This document shows, piece after piece, positions 23,555 through 30,411 of a stretch of DNA of 64,000 nt; within the stretch, counting starts at the first letter, position 1; each line of letters starts with the position of its first letter. The stretch is from positions 1-64,000 of IMG/VR virus record IMGVR_UViG_3300047483_000245. One strand, written 5' to 3'. The notes below the pieces were generated by a model. It worked only from the letters and a program-made list of their open reading frames with translations. It did not search any database and was not told the origin of the DNA. The DNA is from a virus. A program made the translations under genes and the position numbers.

Positions 23555-24400
23555 ATGAAAATACAAGACGTCACAGAAGGCTACGGCCGATACTATTGTT
23601 CCACAGATAAAAAGTGGAAGACTCGTAAAGGTCCCAAGCAGACTAGAAAAGTAGCGGAAGGCTCATTTAAAGATGCTAGTCCGATGACTAAAGATACAGT
23701 AAAAACAGATCGTATCCGCAGCCTTAAGAATCTTATCTCTATTGCCAAAGAACAAGGACGACAACTGCGAGTTCAAGAACTTGAGTTAGAACTAAAGAAG
23801 TTGCAAGGTGTGGCGGAAGAAAAGCAACGTTTAGATGCCAAGTGCTGGGATGGTTATAAAAAAGACGGCACTAAGATGAAAGGCGACACAAGAGTCAACA
23901 ACTGCGTCAAAGAAGACTCGCTAGAAGAGTACGGCGATACAGCGCAAGGTCAAAAGATGTTGACCAAGGTACAGAAACGTGCTGTAGATAGAGTAGTATC
24001 TAAGAAGGCAGATACAGACCCCAAGTATGCCAAGAAGAATTCAGACTCTGCCAAACGTGCCTGGGAAAGAATGGCAGACTTAGAAGAAACTTACGACGGT
24101 GACGAGTTTTTTGAAGCCTACGGTGAGTTATGGTATAACGAAGATGAACAGCTAGATGAAGCTGAATACCAAGGCCGCTCAGTACCACTTGGCAAGCCCA
24201 TGCAAGGCGATGTTAAAAAGTTCAAAGTGTACGTAAAAGATCCGTCAACTGGTAATGTTAAAAAAGTAAACTTTGGCGATCCTGATATGAAGATTCGTAA
24301 GAGTAATCCAGCGGCTCGTCGTAGCTTCCGTGCTAGACACAACTGCGACAATCCAGGTCCACGTACAAAGGCACGTTACTGGTCTTGCCGCAAGTGGTAA
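23555..24400 (+). CDS. Late structural-type protein with FRARHxCDxPG C-terminal domain
   Basis: 281 residues. Leader-like start (MKIQDVTEG, V-T-E then Gly), a second VAEG at about 34, a middle module (QRLDAKCWDGYKKDGTK) and a basic, Cys-containing C-terminus: NPAARRSFRARHNCDNPGP, then KARYWSCRKW. I recall both modules from virion proteins of marine T4-like phages. Probably a head-internal protein trimmed by the prohead protease. Confidence 0.7.
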   Translation: MKIQDVTEGYGRYYCSTDKKWKTRKGPKQTRKVAEGSFKDASPMTKDTVKTDRIRSLKNLISIAKEQGRQLRVQELELELKKLQGVAEEKQRLDAKCWDGYKKDGTKMKGDTRVNNCVKEDSLEEYGDTAQGQKMLTKVQKRAVDRVVSKKADTDPKYAKKNSDSAKRAWERMADLEETYDGDEFFEAYGELWYNEDEQLDEAEYQGRSVPLGKPMQGDVKKFKVYVKDPSTGNVKKVNFGDPDMKIRKSNPAARRSFRARHNCDNPGPRTKARYWSCRKW

Positions 24401-24401
24401 T

Positions 24402-24818
24402 ATGCTGATACGTGAACTGTTTGAACCAAACAAACCGTGGCAATGGAGCTTCCGTGGCAGCGAGGAAGCAGTTGCAGTGTTTCATGTTGGCGAAATTCCT
24501 TACATGTTTCATGCTTACGGTACTGATGGCGTATGGGAAGTTGAATTTAAACGCCACGGAAGTAAACTTGATCGTGCCAATAAGTTTGGCTTGACTGGTA
24601 CTGGCAACTCAGCCGAAGTCATGAGCACAGTAGTTGACATCATGCGAGAGTTTTTAACCAAGTACAAAGATCAAATTGAAACACTAACGTTCTCAGCCAA
24701 GGAAGACTCGCGACAAGGGTTGTATGCACGAATGGTCAAACGACTATTACCCTCATGGACCATGCATCAATCTGGTGAAGAATTTGTATTGGCAGCTCCA
24801 AACGATCCTGTCCAATAA
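24402..24818 (+). CDS. Late protein with leader-like start, conserved unknown
   Basis: 138 residues. The ATG at 24402 follows the previous stop at once and gives MLIRELFE, a match to the leader pattern. The C-terminal part (FSAKEDSRQGLYARMVKRLL) is a segment I recall from phage proteins of unknown function. Last gene before the 658-bp gap. Confidence 0.65.
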   Translation: MLIRELFEPNKPWQWSFRGSEEAVAVFHVGEIPYMFHAYGTDGVWEVEFKRHGSKLDRANKFGLTGTGNSAEVMSTVVDIMREFLTKYKDQIETLTFSAKEDSRQGLYARMVKRLLPSWTMHQSGEEFVLAAPNDPVQ

Positions 24819-24875
24819 CGTCATCTTCGAAGACTGGACCTGGTCTTGCAGTCGTAAGTAACACACATTAATCAA

Positions 24876-24959
24876 GCGCAACAAAAGGTTAGCAGGCCGG
24901 TCAATATTCTGCTGGGTAAGCATCTAAGTGTGTGCCGATGCCCAATTCTGTGAGTGCGC
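24876..24959 (+). ncRNA. Possible structured RNA (three-helix fold)
   Basis: GCGCA (24876-24880) can close with TGCGC (24955-24959) around two hairpins, AGCAG/CTGCT (24891-24895 with 24909-24913) and GCATC/GATGC (24920-24924 with 24937-24941). This is a three-way junction on paper. It lacks tRNA features, and five-base helices can occur by chance. Confidence 0.25.
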
Positions 24960-25213
24960 CACGGACTTGTATTCACTACCCGTCTTCGTACGGATGCCTT
25001 AAAACGGTGCCCCTTTGGGCTTCACGTTTGAATACCAGTATACAGGTTGAGTGCAGTGTAAACTGACTTAGATCCAATACGTTCATAGCAACACATGACA
25101 CCGAGGTTGCTTTAAAAATCGTAGCAGGTAGGGTAAGGTACATAGCCCAGAAACGTGGAATCCCAAACACCTGTTGTCTCAGTGTGGCGATACTACTCAG
25201 CAAACAACCACTC

Positions 25214-25238
25214 ACGACGCCCGTTATCAGGGTGTCGT
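25214..25238 (+). other. Hairpin in the non-coding region
   Basis: ACGACGCCC (25214-25222) pairs with GGGTGTCGT (25230-25238) over 9 bp with one G-T pair and a 7-base loop. No T-run follows, so it is more likely an RNA or origin structure than a terminator. Confidence 0.5.
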
Positions 25239-25282
25239 ATGAGCTCACAATCTAGCAAAACTTTCATCTTGTAATCAAATTT

Positions 25283-25393
25283 TTCGTGTTAACCAAAAAC
25301 ACAATAAGAATAATTTTAACCCGCAAAAATATGGATGCACCGTAAAAATTATATGCCGCAAAATTATGGTTAACACGAAGACTATGACTTCGT
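25283..25393 (+). repeat. Inverted repeat enclosing three iteron-like repeats
   Basis: TTCGTGTTAACCA (25283-25295) is the exact inverse complement of TGGTTAACACGAA (25367-25379). Between them, and running into the right arm, are three related units beginning CCGCAAAAATATGG (25321), CCGTAAAAATTATATG (25340) and CCGCAAAATTATGG (25356). ACGAAG/CTTCGT (25375-25380 with 25388-25393) adds a hairpin. Iterons beside an A/T-rich stretch suggest an origin or operator. Confidence 0.55.
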
Positions 25394-25442
25394 CTATGGT
25401 CCTTAATGAATAGCTGTGATTGGACCGGGTCCTTTGTTTGAC

Positions 25443-25471
25443 TTGACTTTCAGACAAAAGTATGCTAAATT
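25443..25471 (+). promoter_or_regulatory. Probable promoter TTGACT-17-TAAATT, leaderless start
   Basis: TTGACT 25443-25448, then TAAATT 25466-25471 (4 of 6 consensus) after 17 bases. The ATG at 25477 is 5 bases after the -10 box. Confidence 0.5.
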
Positions 25472-25476
25472 ATAGT

Positions 25477-27513
25477 ATGAAAAACTTTATTCCTGGACCA
25501 TGGAGTATTGCCTGGGTAGCTGTTACGGCAGTTGTACTTGTTGCATTAAAAATCTCCAACCCCAAGCCTGTTGAAAGCATTCAACTCAAAGGCTTTGACA
25601 CATTACTTGCTACAGATACACCAGTTGATTCTGATCGTGTTGTTATCGTTGACATTGGCGAAGCCAGTATCGAACGCTTGGGCCAATGGCCTTGGCCGCG
25701 CAAGGATCTAGCACGAGCCATTGATCGCATTCAAGAACTAGGTGCATCAGCAGTTGTTGTTCCTGTTATCATGAGTGAAGCAGATCGACTAGGCGGTGAC
25801 AAGGACTTAGTTAATACACTGGCACATACAAACAGTGTTATTGCACAAGCACCTACTACACAAAATAAAAAGCCTGACGCTGTTCGTCGTGGTGTTGCTG
25901 TTATTGGTGGTGATCCGCTAGAGTGGACTTACACATGGCCCGGCGCACTGAGTCCTTACAAGCCCCTGGCTGATGCAGCCGCTGGTGTTGGTACCAGTGT
26001 TGTTGCTCCTGAAGTAGACGGTGTTGTTAGACGCATGCCACTTATCGTAGGCGTAGGCGATCAAATATATCCCAGCTTGCCAATCGAAGCACTTCGTGTT
26101 GCTACAGGACAAACCAGCTATCAAGTCAAAATGAGTTCAGCTGGTATTGAAAAAGTTCGTATTGCTGGACAACCTGTTGTCACAACAGACGAACGAGCTA
26201 GAGTTTGGCTACGATGGAACAAGAACTTCACACGCTATGAATTATCTGAGCTGTCTAAGAAAAAAGTAGATCTTCGAGGCAAAGTGGTAGTGCTGGGTCT
26301 AGCAGTAGAAGGCCTAGGTGGTATTATTGCTACACCACGTAGTGAAGCCTGGGCACACGATATTCAAGCACAAACTGTGCAGACTTTGCTTGACGGTGAT
26401 AGTCCTGTACGTCCTGCATTTGCCAATACTATTGAATTGATAACAATTGTGTTGATAGCGTTTCTACTAATTTTCGCAATGCCTAGATTGCCGTTTTGGG
26501 CAGTAGGCACAGCATTACTTGCAACAGTGGGTGGTGTAGTGTGGGGTAGCTTCTTTGCTTGGACTAATTACCTACAGCTATGGGACATTTACTTTTTAAC
26601 TATCAGTGCAGTTGTATTATATGGTCATGCCTTGTTTGCTAGATTTGTAATTGAGTTCAAACAAAAGCAACAAATCAAGAAACAGTTTGGTACGTACCTA
26701 AGTCCAGCACTGGTTGCCAAGCTACAAAAGAATCCCGAGATGTTGCAGTTGGGCGGTGACGAACGTGAATTGAGTATTATGTTTACAGACGTTCGTGGCT
26801 TTACTACGATCTCTGAACACTATGGTCGAGATGTACAAGGACTTACTAAAATTATGAACCGTTATATGACTGCAATGACTAAAAAGATCATTGACAATAA
26901 CGGCACGTTAGACAAGTACATTGGCGATGCCCAAATGGCATTTTGGAACGCACCCGTTGACGAAGAACGTCATGCACACATGGCTGTTAAAACAGCATTA
27001 GAAATGATGGAGAGTTTGGATGAGTTTAATCGAGAAGTTACGGCAGAAGGTATCCCGCCTTTTGGTATGGGTCTTGGGATTAATAGTGCAGTTGTTGTGG
27101 TCGGTAACATGGGATCTGATCAGCGTTTTGACTATACTTGCCTGGGCGATGGCGTCAATCTTGCGTCCCGACTTGAGGGACAAAGTAAGCCTTATGGCGT
27201 ACGAATTATATTGGGACAGCGAACTGCTGAACTTGTTAAGGATGAATACCCGACGATAGAATTGGATTGTATTGCAGTTAAAGGCAAGAATGTAGGTGTT
27301 AAAATCTACACGCTAGGCGCAACCAATACAACACTACACGACACATATCTAACTGCATACTATCGCGGTGACTGGGACCGTGCCAAGAAACAATGCGAAA
27401 AGCTGATCAAGTTAGATAACGAACTACGACAGTACTATGAAAACATGTTAGAGCGCATGAATGAAGGCTTGCCTGCTAATTGGGATGGCACATACCGTGC
27501 CACAAGTAAATAA
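25477..27513 (+). CDS. CHASE2-domain adenylate cyclase
   Basis: 678 residues. One membrane helix (about 9-26), a periplasmic CHASE2 sensor (about 30-310; GLAVEGLGGIIATPRS near its end), three membrane helices (about 318-336, 340-362 and 370-390), then a class III cyclase domain. Catalytic residues are intact: metal-binding Asp 438 (FTDVRGFT) and Asp 484 (KYIGDAQMAFW), Lys 480 and Asp 552 for adenine choice, Asn 561 and Arg 565 (NLASRLE) for the transition state. A helical tail (about 625-665) follows. It should make cAMP in response to an outside signal. ATG 25477 was chosen over 25462 from the promoter position. Confidence 0.88.
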   Translation: MKNFIPGPWSIAWVAVTAVVLVALKISNPKPVESIQLKGFDTLLATDTPVDSDRVVIVDIGEASIERLGQWPWPRKDLARAIDRIQELGASAVVVPVIMSEADRLGGDKDLVNTLAHTNSVIAQAPTTQNKKPDAVRRGVAVIGGDPLEWTYTWPGALSPYKPLADAAAGVGTSVVAPEVDGVVRRMPLIVGVGDQIYPSLPIEALRVATGQTSYQVKMSSAGIEKVRIAGQPVVTTDERARVWLRWNKNFTRYELSELSKKKVDLRGKVVVLGLAVEGLGGIIATPRSEAWAHDIQAQTVQTLLDGDSPVRPAFANTIELITIVLIAFLLIFAMPRLPFWAVGTALLATVGGVVWGSFFAWTNYLQLWDIYFLTISAVVLYGHALFARFVIEFKQKQQIKKQFGTYLSPALVAKLQKNPEMLQLGGDERELSIMFTDVRGFTTISEHYGRDVQGLTKIMNRYMTAMTKKIIDNNGTLDKYIGDAQMAFWNAPVDEERHAHMAVKTALEMMESLDEFNREVTAEGIPPFGMGLGINSAVVVVGNMGSDQRFDYTCLGDGVNLASRLEGQSKPYGVRIILGQRTAELVKDEYPTIELDCIAVKGKNVGVKIYTLGATNTTLHDTYLTAYYRGDWDRAKKQCEKLIKLDNELRQYYENMLERMNEGLPANWDGTYRATSK

Positions 27514-27516
27514 CTG

Positions 27517-28227
27517 ATGACACAACAATTATACTTTGATTTTTCTCAACCAGCACTTGGGCATCCAGAATTTTTCTACCCGCTTGATCTAAGACTAGAT
27601 CCTGAGGAAAAAGAAAACTTTATTAAAACAGCACTAGTGCCGCACAGAGACAAAATAGAAGGGTCAGGCTATGGATTATCAAACGTAGGCAATGCTGACG
27701 CAAGTTTTCCTAAAACCATTGCCGCTACCAACGAGTTTTTAAAGCCGTTAGGAGTTGTGTGCCGTAAGCTAACATTATTTCTAAGTGCCAAAAGTCAAAC
27801 AAGTTGGGTTGTACATTGTGACGGTGTACGGGCGCCAACAGGTCCAGCAATGCTCGAGGCAAGATTAAGTTATTATGAAATTGCCGAGGAGCCTGGGGCA
27901 ATACGTTGGTGGAAGCAGTTGCCAAATAAAGGCATTGAAGTTTTTCCAGCCAACAAAGAATTAGGTACTCAGGAGAGAATTAGTTGCTTTGCAGATTGCG
28001 CTGAACAACTCAAAGACGATAAGATTACCTGGGATGATATTCCTCCCCCAGATTTTAGTACAGTGTCGTCTGCACCAAGTGCTATATTAAGAACTAATAG
28101 ATTTCATCATGTTATACAAGGTCCTGGATTACGTGTTACAGTTAGTTGTCAATTGGTATTTCCCGACGGTAGTCCAGAAGGTGTGTGGGAACACATCGAA
28201 CACAATATTCACAAATTAGGAATTTAA
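27517..28227 (+). CDS. Putative Fe(II)/2-oxoglutarate oxygenase-fold protein
   Basis: 236 residues just 3 bases after the cyclase. HCDG (about 91-94, in SWVVHCDGV) could be the H-x-D pair, with a distal His in NRFHHVIQGPG and Arg in LRVTVSCQLVF about 14 residues further on, the order seen in 2OG oxygenases of the double-stranded beta-helix fold. Overall similarity is weak. The substrate may be a protein or peptide, given co-transcription with signalling and GGCT-like genes, but this is speculative. Confidence 0.5.
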   Translation: MTQQLYFDFSQPALGHPEFFYPLDLRLDPEEKENFIKTALVPHRDKIEGSGYGLSNVGNADASFPKTIAATNEFLKPLGVVCRKLTLFLSAKSQTSWVVHCDGVRAPTGPAMLEARLSYYEIAEEPGAIRWWKQLPNKGIEVFPANKELGTQERISCFADCAEQLKDDKITWDDIPPPDFSTVSSAPSAILRTNRFHHVIQGPGLRVTVSCQLVFPDGSPEGVWEHIEHNIHKLGI

Positions 28228-28228
28228 G

Positions 28229-28612
28229 TTGTTATATTTTGCATATGGTATGAATACCAACAATAATGCTATGTCCAAGACTAGCAAGCGTTTAGGCCCA
28301 GCAGTGCTATTAGATTACAAGTGGGAAATGCTACAGTTTGCCAATGTATTTGAAATGAGGGGTGTCACTTCAATTGGTATTCTATGGGAAATTGATGAAA
28401 ATGAATTAAAAGAGTTGGATATGCGCGAAGGTTATCCAACATTTTATAATCGAGTTATTGCAGAAGTAGAACACAACGGAGAGCTGGTTCAAGCCTGGGT
28501 ATATTATATGACCCCAGAATATAGAACAAAACTAGCCAATGAAAAACCGAGTCAACAATATTATGACTCGGTTGTTGAGGGCTTCGCGCAAGACGGAATT
28601 GTTATTTCTTAA
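28229..28612 (+). CDS. Gamma-glutamylcyclotransferase-like (GGCT/AIG2 fold) protein
   Basis: 127 residues with a TTG start. YFAYGMNTN is the substrate-binding Y-G-S/M-N loop of the family, and the Glu in DMREGYPTFYNR is the catalytic acid. Such enzymes release 5-oxoproline from gamma-glutamyl peptides or amines, including glutathione fragments. The amidoligase at 21544 forms similar bonds. Its 3' end overlaps the convergent gene by 11 bases. Confidence 0.75.
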   Translation: MLYFAYGMNTNNNAMSKTSKRLGPAVLLDYKWEMLQFANVFEMRGVTSIGILWEIDENELKELDMREGYPTFYNRVIAEVEHNGELVQAWVYYMTPEYRTKLANEKPSQQYYDSVVEGFAQDGIVIS

Positions 28613-28931
28613 CTGGTTTGTCAATGTTGACAGCATCGCGGAACTTTTCATCAGCTTCGCGATCTACTTTTTGCTGTTCAACCACACGCTCACCGTCAAT
28701 AATCTTGCCACGCAAGTGTAGTACAACATCTACCTTTTGATTCAAGCGAATCAAATCGTTGTCAAGCATACGCACACGATCGATCAAGGCAATAAGTGTA
28801 TTACTGGCAGCGCCTAGTACTGGCTTGATATCCTGTGTTGCCCATTGCCATACGTAGAAAATCAGGTATCCCATGCCACCTGCGGCCACAATCGGAAAGC
28901 CGTATTTGTTGATTAGTGTTGCAATATCCAT
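28602..28931 (-). CDS. Single-span membrane protein with coiled coil (paralogue 1)
   Basis: 109 residues: an N-terminal membrane helix (FPIVAAGGMGYLIFYVWQW), then a coiled-coil region (LIDRVRMLDNDLIRLNQKVD) and a charged tail. Related to the protein at 29131-29412, which has FPIAAAIAAGYFVFLTLKF and DNRVKTMNHDVIRIDAVV at the same places. The layout fits holins, spanin-like parts or YvrJ-type small phage proteins. Last gene of a three-gene minus-strand unit. Confidence 0.65.
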   Translation of the reverse strand: MDIATLINKYGFPIVAAGGMGYLIFYVWQWATQDIKPVLGAASNTLIALIDRVRMLDNDLIRLNQKVDVVLHLRGKIIDGERVVEQQKVDREADEKFRDAVNIDKPVKK

Positions 28932-29131
28932 TATTCTTTCCCTGCCAATTCTGCGCCACCGTCACGTACAAATGCTGTAAGTGGATCCACTTTGACCAAC
29001 ATTGCACGTCCATTGATGTTAGTGACCCTAAAATAATCACCAGCTTTCCAACCTAAACGATCGATGTTTAGCTCTTCGTCTAAAATAATTCTATCTGGGT
29101 GAAGATCCCAGTTGTAGTCAAAATGCAACAT
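28931..29131 (-). CDS. Small strand-rich protein, unknown
   Basis: 66 residues between the two membrane protein genes, overlapping each by one base. Contains WKAGDYFRVTNINGRAMLVK, which looks like a small beta-barrel. No family recognised; the tight overlaps support it being real. Confidence 0.6.
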   Translation of the reverse strand: MLHFDYNWDLHPDRIILDEELNIDRLGWKAGDYFRVTNINGRAMLVKVDPLTAFVRDGGAELAGKE

Positions 29132-29412
29132 TAATCGCGCCTCGCATCATTTTTACCGTCTGCTCGAGCAATACGTGATGTATCTGGCTTTAAGCCTAAT
29201 GCATTTGATACAACAGCATCAATGCGTATAACATCGTGATTCATTGTTTTAACACGGTTATCAAGAGCTTCAATGATACCTTTAAGGCCCGACACACTTG
29301 AAGTAACGCCTGCTAAAATGAACTTTAGTGTCAAAAACACAAAGTACCCTGCGGCAATAGCGGCTGCAATTGGGAAGCCTACTTCTGCTACTAATTTGAA
29401 AAACTCACCCAT
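29131..29412 (-). CDS. Single-span membrane protein with coiled coil (paralogue 2)
   Basis: 93 residues, first gene of the minus-strand unit. N-terminal membrane helix, heptad-like segment and charged tail, matching the layout and key positions of the 28602 protein. AAGGAT lies before the ATG on the minus strand. A hetero-complex in the inner membrane, perhaps for lysis, is plausible. Confidence 0.65.
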   Translation of the reverse strand: MGEFFKLVAEVGFPIAAAIAAGYFVFLTLKFILAGVTSSVSGLKGIIEALDNRVKTMNHDVIRIDAVVSNALGLKPDTSRIARADGKNDARRD

Positions 29413-29437
29413 CTTGGCAATCCTTTATCTATAGTTG

Positions 29438-29446
29438 TATTTATTA
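29438..29446 (-). promoter_or_regulatory. T4-like late promoter, minus strand (TAATAAATA)
   Basis: On the minus strand TAATAAATA lies about 25 bases before the ATG of the 29412 gene, leaving room for its AAGGAT site. Confidence 0.55.
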
Positions 29447-29511
29447 AAACGGACCAAAAACAGGACCACTTTTGTGTTTGGTAAATAGAGCGAAGGTTAA
29501 TGTGCAAAAAC

Positions 29512-29519
29512 AATAAATA
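29512..29519 (+). promoter_or_regulatory. T4-like late promoter AATAAATA, leaderless start
   Basis: CAATAAATAT directly before the 29525 gene; the core ends 5 bases from the ATG. It forms a divergent pair with the minus-strand promoter at 29438-29446. Confidence 0.65.
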
Positions 29520-29524
29520 TATCT

Positions 29525-30400
29525 ATGAAACTACGTGAATTAATTGTAATGGAGGATGGGGAAGCCGCGGTGGCAACCACGTCTAGCGACATCGCTACAG
29601 TGGCTTATCCTCTATTTGTACGTGGTAAAAGCAAAAAAGAAAAACGCAAGAACGCTAGAGCCGCAGTAGGCCAAAAGTACGTACCGGGTCCTAAAGGAAT
29701 TGGTCAAGGTGTATTTGAAAACGTAGAAGAAGCACACGTATTAAATCACGATAACGTTATCTATAGACTAGACCGTGACAACCCCATGAGCGATACTGAA
29801 GTACTAGTACTAGGTGGTGCTGGTCGTTATAGCTTAAAAGCACTCCGTGATAAAGCACGTAGAGAAGCGGCGGCATTGGCACAAGATCTCAGTATTGAAC
29901 ATGGCGGTGCATTTAGACGCAGTGCTGAAAACATTAAGCAATTAACAAACACAATCAATACTATTGTTGCGGCCTACAATGAGCTAGCAAGATTAAGACG
30001 CAAGGGTGGTCGTGGTAGCCGTGGTATTACGGATGAAGATGCTAACTTTATTCGCGAATGTATTCGTGTAGTAGAGCAAGCCACACAGAATTATAGATTA
30101 ATGGAAGGTCTTACGCAGGAGCCCGATCCTGCAGGATATGCCAAAGACACACTAACAACACCCAAGTATACCATTGTAGTAAATACACCTGGTGACTTAG
30201 ATTGGTACAAGGTTGGTACGTATTGGAACAATAAAGTCATTGATCCCCATGAATTTGGGCAAGACGACAGCGACACTGTGTTAGTAGCACAAGGCGTAGA
30301 AGAATATAAAGAAATGTTGGCCAAAATTAAACAAATGGGCCTGACATACAAAACAATTGGCGGCACGACTGATCAGCCAGAAATTCACGATAAACCATAA
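29525..30400 (+). CDS. Late protein with leader-like start, unknown
   Basis: 291 residues beginning MKLRELIVMED. A basic segment (GKSKKEKRKNARAAVGQKY) is followed by helices and a C-terminal strand-rich part (TIVVNTPGDLDWYKVG). No fold is recognised. Shared promoter type and leader with its neighbours suggest an internal head protein. Confidence 0.65.
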   Translation: MKLRELIVMEDGEAAVATTSSDIATVAYPLFVRGKSKKEKRKNARAAVGQKYVPGPKGIGQGVFENVEEAHVLNHDNVIYRLDRDNPMSDTEVLVLGGAGRYSLKALRDKARREAAALAQDLSIEHGGAFRRSAENIKQLTNTINTIVAAYNELARLRRKGGRGSRGITDEDANFIRECIRVVEQATQNYRLMEGLTQEPDPAGYAKDTLTTPKYTIVVNTPGDLDWYKVGTYWNNKVIDPHEFGQDDSDTVLVAQGVEEYKEMLAKIKQMGLTYKTIGGTTDQPEIHDKP

Positions 30401-30411
30401 AAGGGACAAAA

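Larger units (their letters stand above)
24819..25476 (+). other. Non-coding region of 658 bp
   Basis: No convincing gene on either strand; a 90-codon minus-strand frame at 24976-25248 has no start signal and no protein-like pattern. The left two thirds have mixed base composition and several hairpins; the right third is A/T-rich with three short direct repeats inside a 13-bp inverted repeat. It precedes the adenylate cyclase gene. Candidates are a replication origin, a structured RNA or both. Confidence 0.6.

Noticed and set aside
24876-24959. A tRNA gene or pseudo-tRNA in the gap
   Set aside because: No T-loop GTTC-type sequence or CCA-proximal acceptor stem; only a loose three-helix fold remains.
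24976-25248. A 90-codon open frame on the minus strand in the non-coding gap
   Set aside because: No ribosome site, no protein-like pattern and it runs across several hairpins; treated as chance.
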